DNA from: Closterium sp. NIES-65
Lineage: Eukaryota > Streptophyta > Zygnematophyceae > Desmidiales > Closteriaceae
Assembly (NCBI GenBank): GCA_948144175.1
Contig: CANXME010002579.1
Span: 1,672,001 to 1,736,000, forward strand
Reading direction: 5' to 3'
DNA: 64,000 nucleotides
In this document: one piece after another, positions 51,854 to 61,205 of the stretch
Layout: each line of letters starts with the position of its first letter
Position numbering within the stretch: the first letter of the stretch is position 1
Position numbers and translations under genes: made by a program
Notes under the pieces: generated by a model
What the model was told of the DNA's origin: nothing
The model's database searches: none
Seen by the model: only the letters and a program-made list of their open reading frames with translations

Positions 51854-54800
51854 CTACAACTCTACGAGGGGCTCAATCACTGCAAAGCAGTCCCCTAGAT
51901 GCAACTCATCCCCAATTCCTCCCACCGGCGGGTTCTCAACCGCCGCCGCCTCCCCAAGCTTGAGCAGGAGGCCTACAGATTGGGCCCTTTGCAGGGCCAC
52001 AGACCAGCGCTGCCTGAACTGGTGCAGGAACTTTGCAGCATAGAACGATTTAGAGTCGGCGTTGAAGTGCCGCCGAGCTGCAGTGTCCGCTAAGAGCTTC
52101 AAAAAGGCTGGTACCTCCGCACACGGGCAGCCATAGGTGTCCACAGCCAGGGGGAAGAAGGTCACCGTCTCTGGTAGGGAGGCGTAGTGCTGGATTTTCT
52201 TGTCCGCTTGCTCCTGGGCCGCCCAGCCCCTGCCCTTCTGTGCCTCCGGGTCCCTTGTGCTAATGGGGTCGGTGATGGTGACATCACATACATAGACGGC
52301 CCCACTGCTCCTGTCCGTCATTGTAAAATCTGCCGTCTGTTCCTCAACGGGGCAGTGCGCTGAGGACTCTCTGTGAACGATGAAACCCGCGTCCTGGGCC
52401 ATGCTGACACAGGCATCGCGCAACTCGTTGTGGGTGTTGATGCGATGCTTGCCTGTGCCGCAGCGGAGAAGGTGATTCGGGAGGCGGGGGTCCGTGATCT
52501 CCGTGTGGTCCGCACAGTCGCAATTCTTCGGCGTGGAGAAGGGGAGGGCCAGCCGGAAACGTACGGCATTGGAAAAGTGAGTGGGCCCTATCCTCCTGTT
52601 GGCCGCAATCGGGATAGCGGTCAGCCAATCCCCAGTCCCGTACCCCGTCATTGAGTACATCCGCTGCGTATGTCCGCACAAGGGGTTCACCGCCATCTCC
52701 CTCGTCGCCTGCACCTACGCCGCATATCTACTCCCATGCACCCTTAGCGCCAATGCGTGCTGGAGCCTCACATCAGTTCGCTCCAGCCGTTCTTTCTCCA
52801 GGACTTCTCGCGCATCGTCGGGTAACGCTGTTTCACACTCCAACAGCCACGTGTGAAGGGGTGTGGTGGTGTCAGCGGGCAACTGCATGTGGTCCCGCGC
52901 CTGCGCCAGCGCGCCCTCAGGAGCGCCGTCTAGTGATGCGATGAAAAGCGCCGCCTGCGTGAAGCTCGCTGCGAACCCGAAAACACCCTCGACCAGCGGG
53001 TCAGTAATGCCTATCCCTCCCAAAGACGGCGGCAGAGACGCCTGCGCCCAGACACGTGCTTGCTCGGTACGGCAGGTGGGGACGCGAAGGTGGCATGCTG
53101 TGAGTAGGGCCGCTAGCAGGTCTGTCCCCCACTGGCTCCAGGTCTCTCGCGGCAAAAGGGAGAGCGGTGTTGTTCTGGTAAGGTATGCCACACGCCTCGA
53201 AATGCAGCGGGTGAGTAATAACGAGGCTACCTGCGGGTCGGCTTTCTCGAGCAGTGGCAGGGGTTTGGCCATCTCCTGCAGCTGACCCGACAGGAACTGT
53301 GACGCCCCACTGTCAGGCCCCACAAAGCTTCCGAGCAAGCGAACACCATCCTGGGAGAATGGTACGTCGTGCGGCAGCAGATCCTTTACTGCTGCTTGTG
53401 TGCTCCAAGCTGCGCATTTCTGCGCATTATGCCGTAATCCCAGGTGTGCCAGCTGCTCGGTGAAGTGGTTGAAGGCTGCTACAGTAGCCGTCGCCTCCCC
53501 CAGGAATGTGACGTCGTCGGCGTATGCCAGACACAGCACCTGGGGGTGTGCTGCAGCAGTGTCGCGGAGTGTAGTGTGCATACCTGCCGCAAACAGTAGT
53601 GGGCCAAGTGGGTCCCCTTGGCGCACGCCCCGTTCGCTGATCAGTGGGTCCGATCCAAAATTCGCGTCGACGAATAATTTCGACGGGTTACCGTATGTCA
53701 GTTTCACCAGCGGCAGTAGTGGCGACAATTCTGGTCCTTGTAACGCTGTCGCGATGGCTTGCCGTGAAATGCTGTTGAATGCATTTGAGATGTCGGTTTG
53801 CAGCACGAGGTTGTTGGGAAGCTTGTCCAGATACGCCCGTGCCACGTGGATGACTGCCTCGGCTCCTCCAGGCACGTCTACGCCATACTGTAGAGGTAGG
53901 AAAAAGGCCCGCGCGGCCTCTCCCATGGCTGCGAGGGCTGCTTTGGCAGTCAGCCGCGTGATGCATTCGCCAATGGCGATTGGTCGAGCCCCCCCACCAG
54001 GTTTGGCCAGGGCAATGAGCCGTGAAGCTGTCAGTAGGTCCGACACCGGTGCTGGAAGGTTGCCCCCCAAAATGGTGTTAACCAAGGCGTGCAGATGGGT
54101 GCTAACTCGTCTATTCGTGATTGCCGCGTCGCGCATGTGTTCGAATGTCGTTCCCGATGGCCCAGCACCGACCCCATTTTCACACCTTCCCAACAGTTTG
54201 GCGAAGTCAGCCTGGGTGATGAACAATTTTGACTCAGGCGAGGGTGGCCACGTCGTCTCCCCTGATTCGGCTGGCGGGTGTTTCTGTCGAAGCTCCTCCA
54301 GAATTTCCGGAGTTGGGGTGCAGACTGGCGTTGACTCCAACGCCAGCACAGCGCGTCGTAGGCTACCCCGTTTCGCCAGGCCCTCGGCCCTGCTGATGAC
54401 CCCGGTTGCGTCGGGCTTGTGACGTGGAGGCGTGGGAGTGTTGACTGCTTCGATCGCATCCTGGTACAGTTGACCCCACTCGCCACGTTGGAAGGCTCGG
54501 AGCCGGGCCTTGATCTGGGGCCAGTTTGGTTTCCGTGGCGAGGTCTGGCGAAGCGTCAGACGTGGCAGAAATAGGAGTAGGCGCCAACCTGCCTCTCCTT
54601 CCGGGTTTCGTGACAGGTTGAGTAACGGGGTTAGCAGCGCCAGCGAAAACAACTGGCACAAATTGGGCGGTAACCGCCTTGCCAGGGATGGTTGTCGACA
54701 ATCGCAGAGGGCTGGGATATCCCAGTTCTCGACGCCAGCGAACAGATCTGCTCGCGTCGCCAACTCCTCTGGCGTTAAATAGCGCGGGGGATTGGGATTG

Positions 54801-55468
54801 TCTCGCACCGATGCCGCTGCCGTCGCGGCCCGATTTCTCCCGGTGCGGCCCGGCCTTGCTTGTGATGGTGCGGTTGGAATTTCGCCCGTACGATTGCCAT
54901 CGGACGGTCCAGCCGCGGTGGTCGTTCCCTCTCCTCGGGACCGCCTTGTTCTCGCTCCTGTCCTTCTCCCATTCTCCTCTACCCCTTCCTCTGCTTCCGA
55001 CCCTTCCTCCGCACTGGATGGGGTTGGCTCTTCTCTATAAGAGGGGTCATTTTCTTCTTCGTCATTAAGTAGCCTAGTTAAAGCCCTTCTGGCCTCCCTC
55101 TGATAGCCATTCTCTGGCCCACCTCCTCGACCGCTACCTGCTGCCCGCCCATCGCCTCGCGCTTCCTGTCCTCGCGATGGTGATTGCTGGTGTGACTGAT
55201 TATTCGCCAATGCGCGTTGGCGCCGCGTCGGTTGTACTCGAAAGGCCGTCGTCTGCCTCAGGAGCGAGGACCGAGGCGACGGGCTCCCCGCCACTGTCTG
55301 TTCTGCCGCCCGGCCTAGTAGCCGCTGAAAAGACTCCTCCCCTCGTATCCGCACGTCCTCTTGTCGTGAACGGGGTTGAGCCGTCTGCGCCGATGGTTGC
55401 TCCTCCCGCTCCGCCTGTCGCCCCCTCTCCGCCTGTTCTCCCTGTTCCTGCCGTGCCGCTGGCGGCAT
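51854..55468 (-). CDS. LINE-A reverse transcriptase with zinc finger and restriction-like endonuclease
   Basis: Target-primed reverse transcription enzyme. A conserved pre-RT region (RRLPPNLCQLFSLALLTPLL, GWRLLLFLPRLTLRQ) precedes the RT: GPSGTTFEHMRDA, GGGARPIAIGE, VLQTDISNAFNS, ERGVRQGDPLGPLLFA and catalytic AYADDVTFLG (YADD at 53513-53524). A CCHC-like finger (CDCADHTEITDPRLPNHLLRC, about 52450-52540) follows. The PD-(D/E)XK endonuclease has ADFTMTDRSSGAVYVCDVTI and a downstream Lys (QADKKIQHY). One TAG (52715-52717) splits the frame at a Gln codon kept in LINE-B (SRYAEQVQAT). The ATG at 55468 follows an in-frame TGA (55487-55489), but conserved coding extends upstream (GRQWWRTP near 55590), so the true start is unclear. 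An RLE rather than APE nuclease places it with R2/CRE/NeSL-type LINEs. Confidence 0.9.
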
Positions 55469-56613
55469 CTGCTCCTGCCGGGGGGGTCACCGCTCATCCT
55501 GTCCCAGGGCCTGGCGTTCCAGCTGCACCTGCCGGTGCTGTCCCCGGCGTGCCGGTGCTGGCGTCTGCTTCTTCGTCGCCTGCGGTGTCCGCCACCACTG
55601 GCGGCCCGCCCTCGGTGGTTGCTCTTCCGAGCGCGGATCAGTCTCCTCCCGTTCCACCGCCTGCGGCTCCGGTTGTTCCGCCGTCTCGTCCCCCGTCGCC
55701 TGACCGCCGCTTGTCCCGGCCCCATTCTCCCGCGCCACCGCAGGAGCGCGAGACGTCTCGGCGCCGGCGGAACTCCCCCCGGCGCTACCAGCAGCAGGCC
55801 CAGTGGCCAACGCACTCGGGTGGCAGTCGGGGATGGCGGGGCCCCCCGGGGCGCGGTGGAGGCGGGTCGTATCGGCCGCCAGTGACGCTGGCGGACCTCC
55901 AGCGCGAGGTGTCTCGGGAGGTGTCGCGTGCCGTACGTCAGGGGAGGGCAGCGCCGGGCCAGAGCAATTCGCGGCAGGCTGCTCCGGAGCCCGTTGCTCC
56001 TCGTTCGCCTGTGCATCATGTAGCCCCTCCGCCGGCTGTTGCTCCTCTTCCTCATGTCCCTGCCCCGTCCGTTCCTTCTCCTTCTGTTGCGGCGCCGGCG
56101 ACCGGCTCCCGCCTGCATCTGCCACCTGTTCCGCCTGTCGCGGGGGTAGAGTTCGTGGCGGCGGGTAGTGGCGCGGATGCGGCTCTGTACGCTGCTGATG
56201 AGTCTCTCCGGTTCCTGGCGGCGGCTCTGCTGCCTCCGCAGACGCGCGTTCCTGAGACAACGCTTGGACAGCTTCACCGTCTCGCGGAGAGCCTGCATGC
56301 TTTGCTTCTGATTCAAGTGCTTGCGCACTCGTCTCTCCCTGCTGTCCCGCCCGAGTCCTTTCGCGGCCACCTGCGTGACCCGTGCCTCGACGCAGCTGAC
56401 CAGCTCGCGGAGCTGCTGGCGCCCGTGCTGGCTGCGCCCGCAGAGGGAGGTGCTGCTGCCGCGGGACAGCTTGGTGAGGCTGTCCGGAGCTTAAAGCGGC
56501 ACTTGCGCGTTGGATCTGGAGCCGCGGCGATCGGCGCAAGCGCAATTGTGGTCCGGGAGCTGTGGCGCTCCCTGACGGGCATTCTCCATGCCCTTGGAGC
56601 TCACCGCTTGTAG
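55177..56613 (+). CDS. Gag-like ORF divergent to the LINE RT (LINE-A)
   Basis: A 478-residue frame on the strand opposite the RT. The N-terminal third is Pro/Ala/Val-rich. The middle has an Arg-Ser segment (RPPSPDRRLSRPHSP, RRRRNSPRRY) and an RGG-type stretch (GWRGPPGRGGGGSYRPP), typical of RNA-binding proteins. Then come VTLADLQREVSREVSRAVRQ and a C-terminal helical domain (TLGQLHRLAESLHAL, AELLAPVLAA, VRELWRSLTGIL). Copies exist at 60435-61205 and 62323-63725. Across copies this strand shows mostly synonymous differences from about 55680 onward, so it is very likely a real protein. Its role is unknown; a gag/ORF1-like RNA-binding function is inferred from composition and context. The start is uncertain because the first 400 bases overlap the RT frame. 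Confidence 0.75.
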   Translation: MVIAGVTDYSPMRVGAASVVLERPSSASGARTEATGSPPLSVLPPGLVAAEKTPPLVSARPLVVNGVEPSAPMVAPPAPPVAPSPPVLPVPAVPLAASAPAGGVTAHPVPGPGVPAAPAGAVPGVPVLASASSSPAVSATTGGPPSVVALPSADQSPPVPPPAAPVVPPSRPPSPDRRLSRPHSPAPPQERETSRRRRNSPRRYQQQAQWPTHSGGSRGWRGPPGRGGGGSYRPPVTLADLQREVSREVSRAVRQGRAAPGQSNSRQAAPEPVAPRSPVHHVAPPPAVAPLPHVPAPSVPSPSVAAPATGSRLHLPPVPPVAGVEFVAAGSGADAALYAADESLRFLAAALLPPQTRVPETTLGQLHRLAESLHALLLIQVLAHSSLPAVPPESFRGHLRDPCLDAADQLAELLAPVLAAPAEGGAAAAGQLGEAVRSLKRHLRVGSGAAAIGASAIVVRELWRSLTGILHALGAHRL

Positions 56614-56728
56614 GCGCGGGCTCTTCTTGCGCTGTTGGGGCAGCTTGCACGGCTTGACGCGTGCGGGATGTGGCGGCCGCGTGCCCCGGGAGCTCACCGC
56701 TGCTAGTTGCGGGCTCCTCTTGCTCCAT
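55490..56728 (-). CDS. LINE-A minus-strand N-terminal frame (upstream of in-frame TGA)
   Basis: 413 codons open in the same frame as the RT, beginning MEQEEPA. Only its downstream end looks conserved as protein: GRQWWRTP is kept in LINE-A, -B and -C with synonymous changes at Gly, Arg, Thr and Pro. Most of the rest is low-complexity Gln/Ala/Arg/Pro and lies opposite the plus-strand gag-like ORF, whose own conservation is stronger there. The upstream two-thirds may therefore be a shadow. Confidence 0.35.
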
Positions 56729-56813
56729 GTATCTCTTAGGCCTGTGTGGAGTGATGCATGCTTGTATATTTTCCTATACTTGCTAATGTTGCTGCTTTCC
56801 TTGCCGCCCCTCA

Positions 56814-56862
56814 CGCGCGGCCGAAGGCCGCGCAATCGAGCGTCGGCCGCCGAAGGCGGCCG
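56814..56862. other. Two GC hairpins with GAA loops at the LINE-A 5' end
   Basis: Perfect stems: GCGCGGCC-GAA-GGCCGCGC (56815-56833) and CGGCCGCC-GAA-GGCGGCCG (56844-56862). The first is conserved in LINE-C (63866-63884) at the same place relative to the ORFs, so it belongs to the element. It could act as a 5' RNA structure of the minus transcript or in 3' processing of the plus transcript. Confidence 0.75.
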
Positions 56863-56989
56863 GCGCGAGCCGCTCGGTTAGGAGGGCACACGAACTATGA
56901 AACGAATAATGAGGCACTAGGAACAGATCCTAGGGCCTTTATACTAGGCTGGAGGGGGCTGGAGAGGCTAAGGACTAGCTCCTAGGGCC

Positions 56990-57001
56990 TCTCTCTCTCT
57001 A
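56990..57001. repeat. Short (CT)6 tract at LINE-B 3' end
   Basis: CT repeat directly followed by AATGGTCC, the same junction as at LINE-A (51762/51763). Confidence 0.8.
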
Positions 57002-57103
57002 ATGGTCCGTATATTGATAAGCCAGAAGGGTACACACATGCAGTGAGAGACAGCCGGTACTAACACGCAAGGTAACCTAGACTATCCAACCCCACTAAGT
57101 CAC

Positions 57104-60100
57104 CTAGAGCTCAAGAAGAGGCTCTAGGACGGTAAAACAGTCCCCAAGGTACAATTCCTGCCCTATCCCTCCTACAGGCGGGTTCTCTGCAGCCGCCGCC
57201 TCTCCTAACTTGATCATGAGACCCACGGATTGGGCCCTCTGCAGTGCAACCGACCACCTCTGCCTGAACTGGTGCAGAAACTTTGCGGCATGATAGGATT
57301 TGGAGTCGGCGTTGAAGTATCGCCGAGCCGCCGTGTCCGCAAGGAGTTTCAGGAACACAGGGACCTCCGCACAAGGGCAGCCATAGGTCTCTACGGCGAG
57401 GGGGAAGAAGCCCACTGTCTCTGGCAGGTTTTCATAGTGCTTGATCTTTTTATCCGCCTGCTCCCTGGCCGCCCATCCCCTTCCTTTCCTAGCCTCCGGG
57501 TCCCTGGTACTAATAGGGTCCGTTACCGTCACATCACACACCCAAACCGCCCCACTGCTCTTGTCCGTCATGGTAAAGTCCGCGGTCTGCTCCTCTATGG
57601 GGCAGTACACGTTTGTTTCTCTATGTACGATGAACCCCGCGTCTTGTGCCATGCTGATGCAAGCGTCGCGGAGCTCATTATGAGTATTCGTACGGTGTTT
57701 CCCTGTGCCGCAGCGGAAGAGGTGGTTGGGGAGGCGCGGGTCTGTGATAGCGGTGTGGTCAGTACAGTCACAGTTCTTCGGCATGCGGGGGTCGGTGATA
57801 GCCGTTTTGTCCGCGTAGTCACAATTCTTAGGAGTCGAGAAGGGGAGAGCCAGGCGGAATTTGATGGAGTTAGCGAAGTGTACGGGGCCCATCCGCCTAG
57901 TCGCTTCGATAGGTATCGCGGTCAGCCAATCACCGGTGCCGTACCCCGTCAGCGAAAACATGCGCTGAGTGTGGCCGAAGAGTGGGTTCAGTCGCATGCG
58001 CTTGGTTGCCTGGACCTGCTCGGCGTATCTGCTGCCGTGCACCTGCAGCCCGAGGACGTGTTGAAGACGTATGTCCGATCGCTCCAACCGCTCCTTTTCC
58101 AGTATCTCACGAGCGTCAGTCGACAGCGCCTCCTCGCACCCCTTCACCCAAACGTGAAGGCGCGTGCTGGTATCCCGCGGCAGGAGCATGTGGTCCCGTG
58201 CCTGCTTCAGTGCGTTCCCATCGCCCAGCGTGAGGTCGTTGAGAAACAGCGCCGCCTAGGTGAAGCTCGCGGCGAAACCGTAGACCCCCTCAATCAAGGG
58301 GTTCGTGATGCCTAGCCCCACTAATGACGGAGGCAGTGACGCCTGCTCCCAAACCCTCGTCTGCTCTGAATGGCAAGTCGGCATGCGGATGTCGCAGGCG
58401 GTAAGGAGCGTGGTGAGGAGGTCCATGCCCCACTGGCTCCATTTGTCGCGGGGAAGAAGATTCAGGGGCGTCGTCCGTGTCAGGTACGCAACACGCCTCG
58501 ATATGCATCGCGTGATAAGTAGTGATGCGACCTGGGGATCCGTTCGTTCGATGAGCATCAACGGCTTCGCCATGTCAGCTAACTGCTCCGCCAGAAAAGA
58601 AGCCGCGCCGTCGTCCGGTCCGAGGAAACTGCCCAGTAGCTGGACGCCGTCGTTTGAAAACGGCACTCCGGGGGGTAAGTGCGGTGCTTGTATCGTACTG
58701 GAGCTCCACGCAGCACATTTTCGTGGGTTGTGCTCAAGCCCCAGGAGTGACAATTTGTCGGTGAAGTATGAAATGCTGCTACAGTGTCTCTTTGTTCCCC
58801 GATGAATGTCACGTCATCCGCATACGCCAAACAGAGCACCCCGGGGTGTGTGTCCGCCGTATCGCAAAGTGTGGCATGTATTCCTGCTGCGAATAGCAGC
58901 GGGCCGAGTGGGTCCCCCTGGCGAACACCGCGTTCGCTTCGCAGTGGTTCGGACTCGAAGGTTGCATCTAGGAGCAGCTGCGACGGGTTACCGTAGGTGA
59001 ACTTGACGAGCGGCAACAGCGCCGAGAGGGTGGGGGTTTGTAACGCGGTGGCGATGGCTTTTCGCGAGATACTGTTGAATGCGTTCCTGATGTCAGCTTG
59101 CAGCACGAGGGTGTCGGGGCGGGCGTCCAAGAAGGCCCTGGCCGCGTGGATCACAGTCTCGGCGCCACTTGGCACTGCCACGCCGTACTGTAGAGGAAGG
59201 AAAAATTCGCGAGCTGCCTCCCCCATTGCCAGAAGGGCTGCCTTGGCTGCTAGCCTCGTCAGGCATTCGCCAATCGCGATTGGCCGAGCGCCACCCCCTG
59301 GTTTGGCCAAGGCGATGAGGCGCGACGCGGTTAACAAATTCGCCACCGTGTCTGGCAAATTCCCTCCCAGGATTGTGTTAACAAGGGCGTGCAGATGGGT
59401 GCTGACCAGCGCATTTGTTATCGCCGAGTCGCGCAAATGCTCAAATGTCATTCCCGACGGCTCAGCCCCAACTCCATCATCACAGTCTCGGCGCCACTTG
59501 GCACTGCCACGCCGTACCGCCGTACCGACGGCCCAGCCCCAACTCCATTTTCGCACCAACTTCATCCCAGTTGCCACGCGTTGACTCCAATGCAAGGACG
59601 ACTCGTCGTAGGCTGCCACGTTTCGCCAGCCCCTCGGCCCGTTTGATTACTCCTGTCACGTGTGGCCTGTGCCAGGGCGGGGGTGGCGCGTTGACTGCAG
59701 CAATCGTGTCTAGGTACAGTTGCTCCCATTCGCCACGTTGGAAGGCTCGCAGCCGGGCCTTGACTTTCGGCCAGTCCGGTCGTTGCGGCGAGGTTTGGCG
59801 AAGGGTCAGGCGCGGGAGAAACAGCAGCAGACGCCAACCTGTTTCCGACTCCGGGTTTCGGGAGAGATGCAGTAACGGCGTCAGTAACACTAGCGAGAAC
59901 AGCTGACACAGGTTTGGCGGTAAGCGCCGTGACAGCGGGGGCTGACGACTATCGCTCAAAGCCGCGACATCCCAATCCCCTACCGCAGCGGACAGGTCTG
60001 TTCGCTTCGCCAATTCCTCAGACGAAAAATAGCGGGGGGCCGAAGCGGCCTGTCGTGGTGCAGCCCCCCTACTCGCGGCCCGATTTCGCCGAGCCTGACT

Positions 60101-60879
60101 CGGTCCCGCTGGTGAGGCGAATGTTGGAGGCTCTACCGTCCGATCAGCATCGTGCGGCGTGCGTGCCTCCTGGAGCGGTTGTGCTCGTGCTGTCCTGGCC
60201 CCGGCTTCTCTTCTCCCAGAGCTCACCCTCACTCCGTCCCCTTCCTCCTCCCCTTCATCCTCGCTATCCGGCGTGGCGTCTCTCCTATAAGAGGGGTCCC
60301 TTCTCTCGTCCTCTTCAACAGCTGATTGTAGGTTGTTTAAAGCCACACGTGCCGCGGCTTGGTATCCGTTCTCTAGGCCCCCGCCGACTCCGCTTCCTGC
60401 TACGTAGTTCGTCCCGCGATCTCCTCGCGTCCGAGATGGTGGTGATTGCTGGAGCTGATGAGCCGTTGCCAGAGCGCGCTTCGCCTGGTCGGCTGTCGTC
60501 GCCAGGTCTCAGTCGGGACTCGAAAAGGGGACCATGGCGACGAAACCCCCTCTACCGCTTGCACCGAACGCCGAGACAACAGTCTCTGAAAGGACTCCTC
60601 TCCACGCACCCGTGGCTCCGCAAGGCGTGGCAGCGGCTGGCCCGTCTGCTCCGCCTGCGGCTCCCGTGCCCCCTGCTCCCGTGGTGGCGGCGGAGGCGAC
60701 TGTGTCTGCTGGGGGGGCTGCTGCACTGCCTGCCCCTGCGCTTGGCGCGGTCGTTGTACCGGCCGTGTCTGTTCCCGGCGTGCCTGCGCCGCCGTCTTCT
60801 TCTTCCCCGAGGGCGGCGTCCGCCACCACTGTCTCCCCTGCTCCGGTGGTTGCTCCTCCTGGCGCGAAACCGGCGGCAC
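57104..60879 (-). pseudogene. LINE-B RT and RLE endonuclease, broken
   Basis: The C-terminal part (57104-58189) is open: HGSRYAEQVQATKRM, GHTQRMFSLTGYGTGDW, HNELRDACISMAQDA, ADFTMTDKSSGAVWVCDVTV, QADKKIKHY. It contains an internal duplication of 16 codons in the zinc finger. TAG at 58256-58258 replaces the Gln of ASFTQAAL. RT blocks (GGGARPIAIGE, VLQADIRNAFNS, ERGVRQGDPLGPLLFA, AYADDVTFIG) lie at 58579-59480, then a templated insertion near 59480 disrupts the frame. The pre-RT region LPPNLCQLFSLVLLTPLLHL is at 59480-60346, and the N-terminal EESFQRLLSRR and GRQWWRTPP at 60600-60850 after another shift. Confidence 0.88.
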
Positions 60880-61205
60880 CTGCTCAACTGCAGGCGGCCC
60901 TTGCAGCGCAGCCGTCTCGTCCCCCGTCGCCCGATTGCCGATCGTCTCGCCCTCATTCCCCCTCGCCTCACCAGGATCGCAAGTCGTCTCGTGGCCGTCG
61001 AGATTCTCCCCGGCGGTACCAGGAGCGGCCTCGCTGGCCTGCTCGCCCCGGTGGTCAGGGGGACTGGAGGGGTCCCCGCGGGCGCGGTGGTGGTGGGGGG
61101 TACCGCCCGCCGGTGACGATGGCCGATCTTCAGCGGGAGGTGTCCCGGGCCGTTCGCGCGGAGAGGGCGGCGCAAGGCCAGAGCAGTTCGTCGCGGGCTG
61201 CGCCG
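60435..61205 (+). pseudogene. Gag-like ORF of LINE-B, frameshifted and truncated
   Basis: Starts MVVIAGADE near 60435, shifts frame near 60530, then continues PPSPDCRSSRPHSPSPHQDR, RRDSPRRYQERP, WRGPRGRGGGGGYRPPVTMADLQREVSRAVR. It is cut at about 61205, before the C-terminal helical domain, where LINE-C sequence in the opposite sense begins. Many differences from LINE-A in the Arg-Ser part are synonymous on this strand. Confidence 0.75.

Larger units (their letters stand above)
51763..56900 (-). mobile_element. LINE-A: RLE-type LINE with divergent gag-like ORF
   Basis: Best copy of the family, about 5.1 kb. On the minus strand: 5' region with GC hairpins, long N-terminal frame, RT, zinc finger, restriction-like endonuclease, 3' end at (CT)n. 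On the plus strand a 478-codon gag-like frame starts inside the 5' part and runs away from the RT. The same two-strand layout is found in LINE-B and LINE-C. The exact 5' terminus is uncertain. Confidence 0.88.
57002..61205 (-). mobile_element. LINE-B: second copy, 5' end lost at a fusion with LINE-C
   Basis: Same orientation and layout as LINE-A. The 3' end is intact at the (CT)n tract; the 5' part breaks at about 61205, where sequence of the RT middle of LINE-C begins. Coding frames carry several shifts and one TAG. Confidence 0.87.

Noticed and set aside
53400..54422. 340-codon plus-strand ORF across the LINE-A RT
   Set aside because: It is antisense to the RT palm; the minus strand carries all catalytic motifs and the plus translation has none.
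43887..58258. UAG reassigned to glutamine
   Set aside because: Several TAGs align with Gln, but TAG also closes homologous LINE frames at the same place (51854 and 57104) and the gag-like ORFs (56613 and 63725). TGA also appears at Trp and Arg codons, so mutation is the simpler reading.
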